The notes under the pieces are model-generated. The model was not told where the DNA came from, searched no databases, and saw only the letters and a list, made by a program, of their open reading frames with translations. DNA of 64,000 nt from Rachycentron canadum (taxonomy: Eukaryota; Chordata; Actinopteri; Carangiformes; Rachycentridae): assembly GCA_038496675.1 (NCBI GenBank), contig CM076658.1, positions 13,624,523 to 13,688,522 on the forward strand, given 5' to 3'. Below, one piece after another: positions 11,285 to 22,700 of this stretch (positions within the stretch are counted from its first letter, which is position 1; every line of letters begins with the position of its first letter). The translations under genes were made by a program, and so were the position numbers.

Positions 11285-13084
11285 GTAATCAAATATGTAA
11301 ATAGTTTATTTCATCATATTTGCTGAAAATCTCATATCACCTAATTAAAAAAAAAACATGTTATTTTGTAATAAGCACTAACTACCTAAAATACATTTCT
11401 GGTGAAAGTTAAAAAAAAAACAAAAAAACATGCCAGTATTATCCACTTAGAGAAATGACACTATTACAGAGGGTGAAGTTGAGAGAAAAGCAGGTGTATG
11501 GAAGCACATGCCTCAGTGGAGATGATTATAGCCAAGTCAGCAGGGTGCATCACTGAGCCGCATCACAGGTCAACAAATACAAACGAGTGAAACGGTTACA
11601 ATGAGGCCATGATGTTTGAACACTCACAAATCATGTTGCATTTTTTTGTAGCTGGCTTTGATGCACCTGTGACACAACAAGGAAACTCAGTGATCCTCCT
11701 GCACCACACAAGTTGTGATTTAACACACTACTGTAGATCTCTGGCTACATTTGGTTTAATTAAATACACAAACATGGAAACAAAAACTATAAGTTAAAAT
11801 AACATTCAAGTTGTATAGCACAAGGCAATGAACACTTTTGTTTAAACAATATGTACAATATTAACCATCTGGTAATGTGAATAAGTAAAAAATATCTGTA
11901 CATTTAGGAAACTTTGTGTTGTGTACTTTTGTTTTGCCGTGTTCTAATCACTGTGGACACATTAGATGGACACATGAGCTTAAAGGAATCTTCTCAGTGG
12001 TTAAATACTATACATTAAAATTACAATAAAGTGAGTAGACACAGTAGCCTGGAATAGGATTAACCTGTAAAAATGTTTACAGAGATAAAATGCTAAATTG
12101 TTTCCAGTTTTGACAATAAGATCATCCAGTAGGCTCCTTTTGTGCAGTTTCTGTTTAGTAGAAAATGTTTTTGTTTTTTCATGTTGCGTCTTAGTTTGTT
12201 CCCAGAAACCAAAATTCAAATTGCTATGCCGCTGCAGAAATGGACGGCAGAGTTTGACGAGAGCAGGCAGCCTCATTTATGGATTAAGATCTACAGAGTC
12301 AGACTTAATCCATTTACTGTAGTGAAGAGGAGTTCCTCAGGAGAGGTCTGATATTTCAAGTTCACATTAGCCTGGTCTGGTTTTCAAGAGACTTCCTGTG
12401 TTTTCCATTCATTTTTCATCTACCTTATACTTAATTTAGTACAAATATAGATTTTTAATCATTTTAGTTTCACTTTCTTCCTGCCTAATCATCAGCCCTT
12501 GTAGTAAAAGATGAGATGGATGTTTGTATAGTAAGAGGAATGAAGAAGAGCACCGAAATGTACCGAGATATTACCCATCACTAGAAGATGCATTATTTGT
12601 AAAAGCTAAAGGGAACATGCCCTGTACATTGTACATTATGTTTCCAAGGAAGCATCCGTTCACGTTGCTGCTCTTAAAGCCACAGCAAGTCCAGTTTTAC
12701 GTGTTTTTAAAGTAAAGCCAGGTCAAATTGTATTGCTTGAAGTTGGGATATTAAAAAACAGTTATCAGACAAACAGGACAATGTGACAGACCACAAAAAT
12801 AAGTTTAGGCACTTGGCTTGTCTAAGGTTTTTCAACCAACTTTTCAGACACTTTTCTTGAAATTCAGTCCCATACATGTTCCAGTCCTTCATAGTGAAAA
12901 GTTGCTACGATACCACAGACATGGAATAACATGTATTCTTATGTAATATATATACATACTCTATGGTTGCTACAAAACTCGTCATCTGTCACTTATCCTT
13001 CACTCTGCATCCAACCTTCTGTCTCTCCCTTATTTGACATTTCCTCCCCCTCCCCCTCTTTCCAGCACATGCACCCTTCCCTTA
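11285..13084 (-). other. FMNL2: FMNL2 3' UTR (DLRNQ-tail isoform)
   Basis: About 1.8 kb of AT-rich sequence following the stop of the most distal FMNL2 last exon. On the minus strand AATAAA is present at 11306-11311, followed by U/GU-rich sequence, so cleavage is expected near 11285-11295. A minus-strand TGTACATA at 11850-11857 fits the Pumilio consensus UGUANAUA. There is no coding potential. The extent is inferred from the hexamer only. Confidence 0.65.
11306..11311 (-). terminator. FMNL2: FMNL2 distal poly(A) signal AATAAA
   Basis: Canonical hexamer on the minus strand (TTTATT on +), about 1.77 kb after the stop at 13085, with a U/GU-rich downstream region. It lies only about 260 bp from the PRPF40A AATAAA at 11046 on the other strand. 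Confidence 0.55.
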
Positions 13085-13194
13085 TCACATGACCACTTCG
13101 CCGTTGTTCACCGGCCGCAGGTTCTGATCATCAAAGCGCCTCCTGACACTCCTCCGCACAGCGTCTGCTCGCCTGTAAGGCTGATTCCTCAAAT
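13085..13194 (-). CDS. FMNL2: FMNL2 alternative last exon C (ITM-type tail, PKC site)
   Basis: Encodes [21 protein letters not shown] then [15 protein letters not shown] and TGA (13085-13087). It joins exon 25 in phase 1 (G|AT, Asp), so the DAD core reads IITDL followed by a strong basic cluster. The Ser in RRSVRRR (residue 1069 here) aligns with the serine phosphorylated by PKC to release autoinhibition in mammalian FMNL2. Predicted protein 1089 residues. It is the most distal of the three exons and feeds the 1.8-kb 3' UTR. Confidence 0.95.
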
Positions 13195-16100
13195 CTGAGA
13201 GGGGAGAATGGAATAGGGTTTGTGGGACGGGGTGGATAAAAGAGCTGTCAGTCATCTTGTCAGGGTGATTTGATGAGCCCAAATGCTCAGAGTGCTGGTA
13301 GCCTGTCTTTCAAAGCAGTGTGAGGTCTACCCAGGAAAAAAACAAACAAAAAAAGAAAAGCCCCCTCAGGTCAGCTGTCTCTGGGTATCACATCTGAGAC
13401 AAGCCATGGGGTTGCTGACTTATAAGTCTCCCAGAAGTCTAGAAAATCTGATCAAATGGTTAATAATAGGTAAAGAAACTATTGAAAAGAGCAACTATTC
13501 TTTTGTATTAGACATTAAAATGTACAGTTAAGAGGATATAATGAGGAGAAAATAAAGGGACAGGTAGGTGAATGCTGAGTGAGCCCTACATGATAAGACA
13601 GTGAAACAGAAAGGGAGATAATAAAGAGATGCTTGCCAGGTTTGGGACACATCCACCACTACAGAGGTGCTACTGGAGGAGTTCCTTACCCTCGAGTAGA
13701 CATTGGGAAATTTAGTAATATTATTCTTCTTTAGGGCTAGATAAAGAGAAGACAAAATGAAGGTTAAAAATGAAGGAGGAGGAGACTGACCAAAACAGGT
13801 CATCCCAACATTTTCACGCTGGCTTTGCACAGAGAACGCTGCGAGAGCAAAGCAGAGTGGCAGCAGGCTGCAAAGGCGGAAAGGCCAGAATGGATAAGGG
13901 TATGAGAAGGGAAAGAGCTTGAGGATGTTAACTGATTCAACTGGCAGGAAGGAGGATCAAAGCTTATTTAAAACATTTTTTTCTGTTACTAAACCCAGAC
14001 TGCTTTGCAGAGAGGCTACCAGCAGGAAAGACAACAAGCCTGTTTCAAACTTCCAGTACAGAGCGATTGGGAACTGAATAAGAAATAAATATGGTTCCAA
14101 GGGACAGCAGGATTATATTCAACAGCACCTTCACCAAAAACCAAACGAAGCATGCAGGCAGTCAGCTGATTACTGATGCTTTACTGCTGAACAGGTATAA
14201 GTGGTTCCATGTTAGTAATTCACAAACTGCAAGTGCAAAGAAACACTTCTGTAATGTAAAAGATTATTCATATGCAGACATCATGCAGTGTGTTAGTTAG
14301 CCTGCCAGACAGCAGAGGGTCATGTGACAGAGAGGTGGCCTCTCAGCAGATGGCAGGACCAAGCACAGGATGTGGGATAACTGGGAGAGCAGGGGTGCGT
14401 TGTTGAAAAAGCGGCAGGGATGAAGCGATCAGCGTGCAAAAGCTCTATCAACAGCAGTAATGATATGTGATAATGAACACACAAACATTCATTTTTGATT
14501 AACAGTGAAACACAGAAAAAGCGAGTTATAATGCCACAGGCACTTACACATCATGGCGTTAGTCATACCTGCCATGTAGATGATGATGATAAGCTTGTAT
14601 ATACACTAAAATATGTAACCCAATGACCACTGCAGTATGTTGGGTGATACTGACCAAATCGGAACAGGGATCTCTTAAATACTCCATTCATAAAATAGAA
14701 TATATTTTCTGTATAACCAACGCTAGATGGCAGCACCCATCTGAACATGTTTGCTCCTTTACATGACAAGAAAAACAAAGTACACTCCACCACTTTAAAT
14801 CTCCTGACAGTACAGGTACCAGTGACCTTGGAGACTGTTCTCTCTGTGACATTATGGTCTGCTATAGCTGATAAAATAATAATGATAAATGAGGGTGTCA
14901 CACTTCATGCAAGAGGGCAGTGAAACCTGTTACCCAAACACCTTGTCATGCTCAGGGAGGGATAGAACACACAAACACACATAAACACATGCACATTTAG
15001 ACATGTGTGCACATGAGACATGAGATCCCGGCACAGTGCACGTGCACCGGTCCAGAGTGTGAAAGTGCAGTGTGACAGTTAAGAGGAGCAGTGTGAAGGG
15101 GCATGCAAAAGGAGGGAGGAGAGAAAGACATAAAGAAAAGAACATTTTGTTCCAGCAACCTTTGAGAAGAGAGACAGTTCTATAAGCTTAGTAATGGTAC
15201 TCCTCATTGAGGGCGGGCTCGCAGAAGAACCGAGAGCCACGTTTGGCTGTGCGGGCGGTAAAGGGCACTGTCTTCAGCACTGCATTGAGAACAACAGGGA
15301 CAACAGCCAGGACAAGACAAGACAAACATAATATAAGAAAAGCAGATTCCTACAGGGGTTTAGCACAGGTTAGCACTAAGCAAATACCCAACAACAGCAT
15401 CAGAGGGGGGCCGGGTGAAAAGATGTCTTCAGGAGTGTTTTGAGAGCGGATTTTAGAAGTTTAATGCTCAACTGTAGAGTTTAACAGGCTGCTAGTGAGC
15501 AAAGAACTGAAATTATTTCACGTTTATTAATTTTACCATAAAGATTTTATTGATACAAAGAGTTGGATCAATCTGAATTTCATTTGCTAGAGGCCCTTGA
15601 CAAAGGTTATTCCCATGGTAAGTGGTGGAAGTCATATAGAAAGACCAATGTGAACAACGCAATAAAAAAAAAACATCCCGTTACAAGTACAGTTTTAACA
15701 AATACAAAAAAAGTATTTGCACAAATTATAAATGAAATACTCCTGTGTTATATTATACTTTATGTAATTGTTTATACTAATCTATTAATATGCAAGTCTC
15801 TAGTATCATTACACTTACAACATATCCTCTAAACAATACATTATAGCTTATATAGAGTCCTACTTTCCAAAAAAATTGTATCTATCAAGCTAGTAGCTAG
15901 TAGCTAATATTAGCTGAGATTATCTTATTGCAGATATATTAGCTTCTGTGTATATGTTGGCTGATAAGTAATAAGACACTGCAGTACAGAAATGCTGGCT
16001 TTGAAGCCACTTAGTATATATGTATATCTAAGGGAGTAAAAGGCCAATATTTGCATATAAAATATAGTAAAAAACATGCATTTATTACATAGCATAAATT

Positions 16101-16693
16101 GAATATATGATAAAATATGATGTACAAGTACCTCTACACTGTATTCAAGTACAGCACTAACAATAATAAATTAAGTTAGTTACATTCCACCACCACCCAT
16201 GGCAGGTTTTCATTGCCTGTCAGTAAATCTCTCATTTATATTCAAGGAGCTAGTCATGACCCGGCCCTGTCTACGTACAGATGGTGTTACAAAGCAATGA
16301 CAGAGCAGATACAGATCTGGATTAGCTGGACTGTCAGTGCATGTTTGCACTCATTAGGTAATACCTTTGGTTCTCAAACATCTGACAGCTGAATTTTAAA
16401 AGAGCCAAAATCATTGTGTTAGTTGCTTCAGAATCCCTTTGTTAAAGATTGAATGTATAGTGCAGGAGAGGACCTTCATGCAGAGCGCTGTGGTGTGTGT
16501 GTATGCGTGTGTGTGTATGTGTGTGAGGTCACAGATGGCAGCCAGGCCCCGGTGACGTTACCTGTGATGATGTCCTCGATTGCTCCATCTTTGCCTTCGT
16601 AGACGTGGCGGCTGTCTTTCACCTGTTTCCTCCTGAGCTCCTGGATCAGCTCTTGCTGCTGCCGCTTGTTCTTATGGGATGGAGACTGAGGAA

Positions 16694-16731
<38 letters not shown>

Positions 16732-19700
16732 GCAGGAGGTCATTTAACATCATATTTAATCTGTTTTAGTCTCAGTCAGAAGTACAGTATATTTTACAAA
16801 AGATTCTCCTTTTTTCTTTTATTTTTCACACCATTCTAACGTTTGTCATGTGTGAGTTAGTTGAACCATTTAGGAATTAGAGCGGCTGATCCTGACTTGA
16901 CGTGATGGTGCTCAGCAGGTGTCAAGACTGTAGAACCAGATACAACTACACCCAGCAGGCAGTAGGTGCTCAACTAATCCTGTGATCAGAAGTCTGGAGG
17001 GAGAGAGGATGAGGCATAAGGGGAGGAAGTGGAAGCTTACCTTCTGGTCGTTATGATCCACTGTAGCCTCCTGCCCTGAAAAGCGATATAGGGAGGGAGG
17101 GGGATGAGGAAAAAAGACAAGGGAGGGTGGAGAGTTGGGAAAGAAGGGTGACTCACCTTCTGATCTTCCTCCATCATGGCCTCTTGCTCTAGAAGTTTCT
17201 CCATCATAATCTGCTCCTGTCTCTTTCTTTGCTCGTTGTCATCTTCTGCTTGCTGCAGAGATTACATATTCATGTCAAGCACACACAGGCATCAACTGAC
17301 ACACAGGCACCAATTGACACACAGGCACCAGTTGCTGAAATACAAACAGTTTGTCTGTTTTGTTGCCACCATAGCAGAAGCCCATCCTACAGTCTTGAAC
17401 AGTGAATTTTAACAACCAAATGTTCTGTGAAAATGGAGATTAAACTTCAATGTTATGAGCAGTTTGAAGTAGTCAAAAAAAAAGGGGTGCACTATACAAA
17501 GATAACAAACAGCCCTGAACACCAACTCATACAGAGTGCACTTTTCGACAGCTAATGCAGTGACTTGAGCTAAACAGCTGGATAGTGGTGTGTGTGTGTT
17601 TTAGACTGGTTTTGTGAGATTGTGTGAAAGACTGCTGTTAAGCTCACCCTGTAAGCTTTAACGAATCGCACAAACACAGGGAAGAAGACGGATGGCGGCG
17701 TAGTTTTGGAGTTCTCCCCGAAGAATTTCACCGCCTCATCAAAGGCATCCTTTCAAAATCGGAAAGTGCATTTACTTAGACAACACTTATATGACAAAAA
17801 AAATATATATAAAGAAAAAAAAGAAAATTGAGGTGTGTTCATGTTACCTGTGCAATCTTGGCATCATCCTGCAGCTTTTTCAATTTGCTCTCATTGTGTG
17901 TGATGAAGTCTTTGAGCATGGTGTTGTGGCCGTGCATGCTGTACTCTCGCTTGGTCAATTCCATGCCTCTCTGCAGCTCCTTCACATCCAGCAGCACGTT
18001 CTCCAGTGAGACTGTGGACACATGGTTAATTAACAGCAAGAGAATTAACTGACCCTCCTAACATATGCACAAGGATCTGGCTTTATGTCATTGATGGAGA
18101 AAAAATGGGTTGATTCTCACATGTATGATCTAACACTCATACACTGTATGACTGACCTGCTGCAGCTTTCTCCACATAATGGAGCTCATTGTAGAAGAGA
18201 GAAACCTGCGTGTATTTCTCTTTCACCACATTGGCAATGTAGTGTAACAATGTTAGCTTACGGTCCGTCGACTTGGTATCAAGTAGCTGTGAATACATCA
18301 AAAGAGAAATTAGTTCTGTAGAAAACTTACCTGAGGAAAAAGTGGACCATTTGAAAGACAGGAGAAAGCAACTTACCAAGTCTAAACTTTGCAACTTGAA
18401 CCCATACACTGCTCCTCTTTTGCTGCTGTTCATGTAGTTTCCGAGTGCCAAGATGATCTGCAGAACAGCAGCGAGCACGAATGTGAAAAAGGAAACTACA
18501 CATGGATACAACATTATGTTCAGTCTAGACACAACTGGCTCAATTACCTCTAAAATTTTCTTTAGCTTCTGGGATGATTTGATGGACACTGATGCTGCAA
18601 TGACTGCATGAAGTTGCTGTGGGAAAGAGAGGATGACTAGATGTCAATTTAACTATTACTAGACTCTATGGTTTTAACATTAGACACCAGTGATAACAAG
18701 AAAAATAATAATAATAGTAAGAAGACATCCTTATGGAACATTTATTTTGAAATGTAATGGGAAATTTTTCAAAAACTCACCGGAGTGAGCATCTGAATGC
18801 TCTCACAGAAATTGCCAATGAATGCCATGATGGTCATCTTCTGCATGAGGCGCTCGATCTTACTGAACTGCATCATGAAGCGGTCCTCATCCGTCAGGCT
18901 TTCCAGCGGCTTGCGTTCCTTTTCGAACTGCCGCAGGATTTTAACCTCATTCTCTGTGGGCTGGAAGCGCATCAGACACTCCACAAAGTCCACCGGCAGA
19001 GTCCGTAGGTCGAACCTGGAAGATAGGCATAAGTATATAAACGTCAACTTATAAACAAAGTATATAAATGAAAACAGCTTATTGGTAAGGTCATGATCAA
19101 AATGACTAGTCACATAAAAACAGAAAAAACAAACGTCATGGTCACACTGTATATATTAACATATTGTACCCAGGTAAAAACATTGCAAAACCTAATTTTT
19201 AATTTATGTCAGCATATAAGACACTAATAACAAACCCTGACTCATTTAGGCAAAAAGCTTTATTGCAGAGAAAGCATGTGAGAACACTAGAAAGATCAGG
19301 GCTTGTATTTTGAAGGGGCTTACATCTGAATTGCTTTGCAGATCTCCTCTGGTGTCTTGCCCACTTTCCTCAGCGTGATGGCCAGGTTCTTTGCCCTGTT
19401 GGAGTCCAGCAGAGTCACCTTGTTAGGCCCCTTCTGGATGACCTTCTGCTTGCTCACGGTGAGGTCGAGCGACGGGCCCTGGGCTTTCGTCTTAAACATT
19501 TCCTCAAACTCATCCACGTTCAGGTCCTAAAAGACGCCAACAAAGAATCAGTTCATGTTTCATTTCCGCAGTGAGTCCAGAGGTGGACAGGGCGAAACTG
19601 CTGAGGTGAAAGGAGACTCTCACCTCGAGTATCCTCTCATCATCAATCTCATTGAAGACAGTGCCGTTGATTTGGTTTGGTTTAAGGGCTACCCAGTTGA

Positions 19701-22700
19701 AGACAGGCATACGGAACTTTGTCTTGATGGGTTTCTTGATCTTAACAGCTACACAGGACACAATCGAGTTAGCACAGTGTTTCTCCTTGTCTACTCTCAG
19801 AGAACAAACATTTACATTCACACACGTGCAGGTGAGAGGGTAGACAGGTATGTGGTGTTTGTGACACACACAGATATGAATCCCTTGTCAGCTAAACCCT
19901 TGGTCTGATCTCTGAATACATACAATCACACATTTTTTTTTTATCATTTATTTTTCCAAGCAGAGCAGGAATCAGGCCAAAGGATGCACCAATACAGTAA
20001 ATGGTACATGTGGTGAGGCTTTCCTGCCTGGCCAAGTGACAAACTACTCATTAGAGAGATTAAAACTATTTGTAGCCACCTGGCTTGATTGTTGAAGCTG
20101 AACATTGAGATGGCGCCCAGCTTTGCTACACAGGCAAGGTGTCAGCAGGGACACAAAGATAACGCTGTCATTCAACGCAAGCTTTCTTTAGTGTGTCACA
20201 GCAGGTCACTGTGTCTCAGCATGCAACCAACACTTTGAAATTTGGCAATACACAATACACACACACACACTCACTAACAATCACAATACAACAGCAAGTT
20301 GTGAAGGTAAAATCATGCAAAATGTTTGAAATCTGATATTTTTTTGGTTGTTGCTTAAAATCATCTGCATTGTTCTTGTTTTCAACTAAAAAATACCATT
20401 TTCAAAACTTGTGGAAAAAATGGGGACAAAGGGGGACAAAGGAGAGGAGGGGGCAAAACACCAAACGCAGATAGAACCTACAGAAAAGTTTGATGGGTCC
20501 CTCTGGTTGGCAATGGGAAAAAAAACAATCACGTAAAAGATAAGTCATTAAGAAATCAGCAGTTAGTGAGAAAGCTTACACACACATCTCAAACACACAT
20601 GGCACAGTCAAGAATCTATGTTTTCAACATAAAGTTTATACTGTTTACTGAGTGGTGTAACTGACATTATTGGGTTGACATTATACATTCTGATTTAAGC
20701 TTCTTATGAAAGATGTTGTGTTCCTCTAGAAGTTTAGCATGCACATGCTTACATACAGGTATGCAGAAATATGCAGCCACATTTAAATACACTACAGGCT
20801 GATCTGGTTGCAGAAGGGTCTAATTTGACCTTTCTTACTCATCAGTTATCATCTGAGTGAGAGAATAACTGACAGGAGGTTCAACAGCCTTCAGAAGTCT
20901 GGGTTTTATAAAAATTTTTATCATTAAAAAAAAACTGTTGCTGCTTCACAGGTTTTTACTGTGAAGCAGCTGCAATAAGTGCTCAGTGATATTGAAATAA
21001 ATGTAAAGGTCGTTGAATTTCCTTATAGCTCTAACAAATTTATAAAGGCTACTGTAGGAGCTACTGTCGTTATGGTTGCTATGTCCATTATAGTATTTAT
21101 ATGTGCATTTTCACAACATAACATCATGCTCATTCACTGACAGGTACACAGAGGCCTTACCTGCCAATCCAGAGTTCATGATGACAGTGGGTGTCCCACA
21201 GCCAGGCAGTGGGGGGGCCACAGGAGGAGGTGGAGGAGGCAGAGGGGCTGAGATTTCTGAGCGAGGTCCAGGGGGTGGCGGGGGAGGAGGAGGCGGTGGA
21301 GGAGGTGGGGGAGCGGCTGCTGCCGCTGGAATGGCAGACGATGGTCCATTTGGCACTGGGACACAGGAGAGATAGCAAGGTAAACAAAAACAGAGGAAGT
21401 GGTAGGCCCCACACCCTGAGCTCCATGTTTGAATCATCTCTAATACTGATGATTGGAAAGTTTTGCTTCAGTTTTAAATTGTTTAAATTCTGCTGGATAT
21501 TAAACGATAACAGATCTATAGACTGTATAGATCAATCATGTTTTAGGATTATATTATATACTATATATTATATATATTATATTAAACCTACATGTGCCAT
21601 TCACTGGCAGTGGAGGAGGTGGAGGAGGTGGTGGAGGTGGAGCAGACGTGCCTGCCATAACTCCCACATGGTTTGGACTGACAGCCCCACTGTTTCCTCC
21701 AATCACAGCGCCTGACAAACCCTCCAAGCCAGAGGGTGACGAGGGCAGGATGGAGATGTCACCATCTCCCTTCTTGTGGATCTTGATGGTGCCCTGCTTT
21801 TCGAGCTCATGGATCTTCTTCTCCAAGTGGCTCTGTCGCTGGATGGCCTCATCCTTCTCCTTTAACATTTGCCGCAGTGAGTGTACCTGTGAGCTGGTGT
21901 CTTTGTAGACTTCCTGTGTGGGGAAGAGACAGAAATATCAAAAGGTGAGATTGTCAAGATACTAGAGAAGACAAAACTGTCTAATGCACTAATCTAAAAC
22001 AAGGAACTGAGAAATCTGAAACATGAGCATGGACAAGTATATTTAATCATATATTTTTTCATCATCATTCAATAAGGGGACTTGATGCACGTGTTACTGT
22101 GCTGAAAGGACAACTAAAATAAGAAATGTAAATGTTACAGAGTCTGACCCTGACGGAGTCAAGCTCCTTGTTCCTTTGCATCAGCTGCTTCTCCAGCTCC
22201 ACGATCTTGGACATGGCCTCGTTCTCCATGTCCTGCAGCTTCTCTGTCATCTATAAGAACAACAGCCAAGAGGAAGAGGTCACACAGTGACGTGAACTCA
22301 TTGTGATGACAACATCCAACTCAATATGTCAAAGTGATCCAGCAGGGCAGAATGTAAAGCATTTCAACATATAGATTTTTATGGATTAAAACAAACTATT
22401 AGGACTTAAAACTTGTGAACTTTACCAAAAGTGTGTTCATATAAAGTCTGTCTGTTATTCTTGCCGCTTGGCTAACAGTTAAGTGAAAGCATTAGATCAT
22501 AGTAAATCTCATCCTGAGGGGGCATCGCATGATAACAAGCAAGTGTGACAGCAGCTTCACAAAGATTGCAATGCAACCTGTCAATTTGCTGTGCCATCAA
22601 CATCCTGACATGTTGGACTCCTTTTGTGAGAGAAGACAAATGAGACTAAAGAGTCAGTTTTATGGATTTTCACAGAGTAGAATCAATAGTCGAGGGCACT

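Noticed and set aside
21103..21375. Glycine-rich frames on the + strand
   Set aside because: Antisense shadow of the FMNL2 proline codons in exons 14 and 15.
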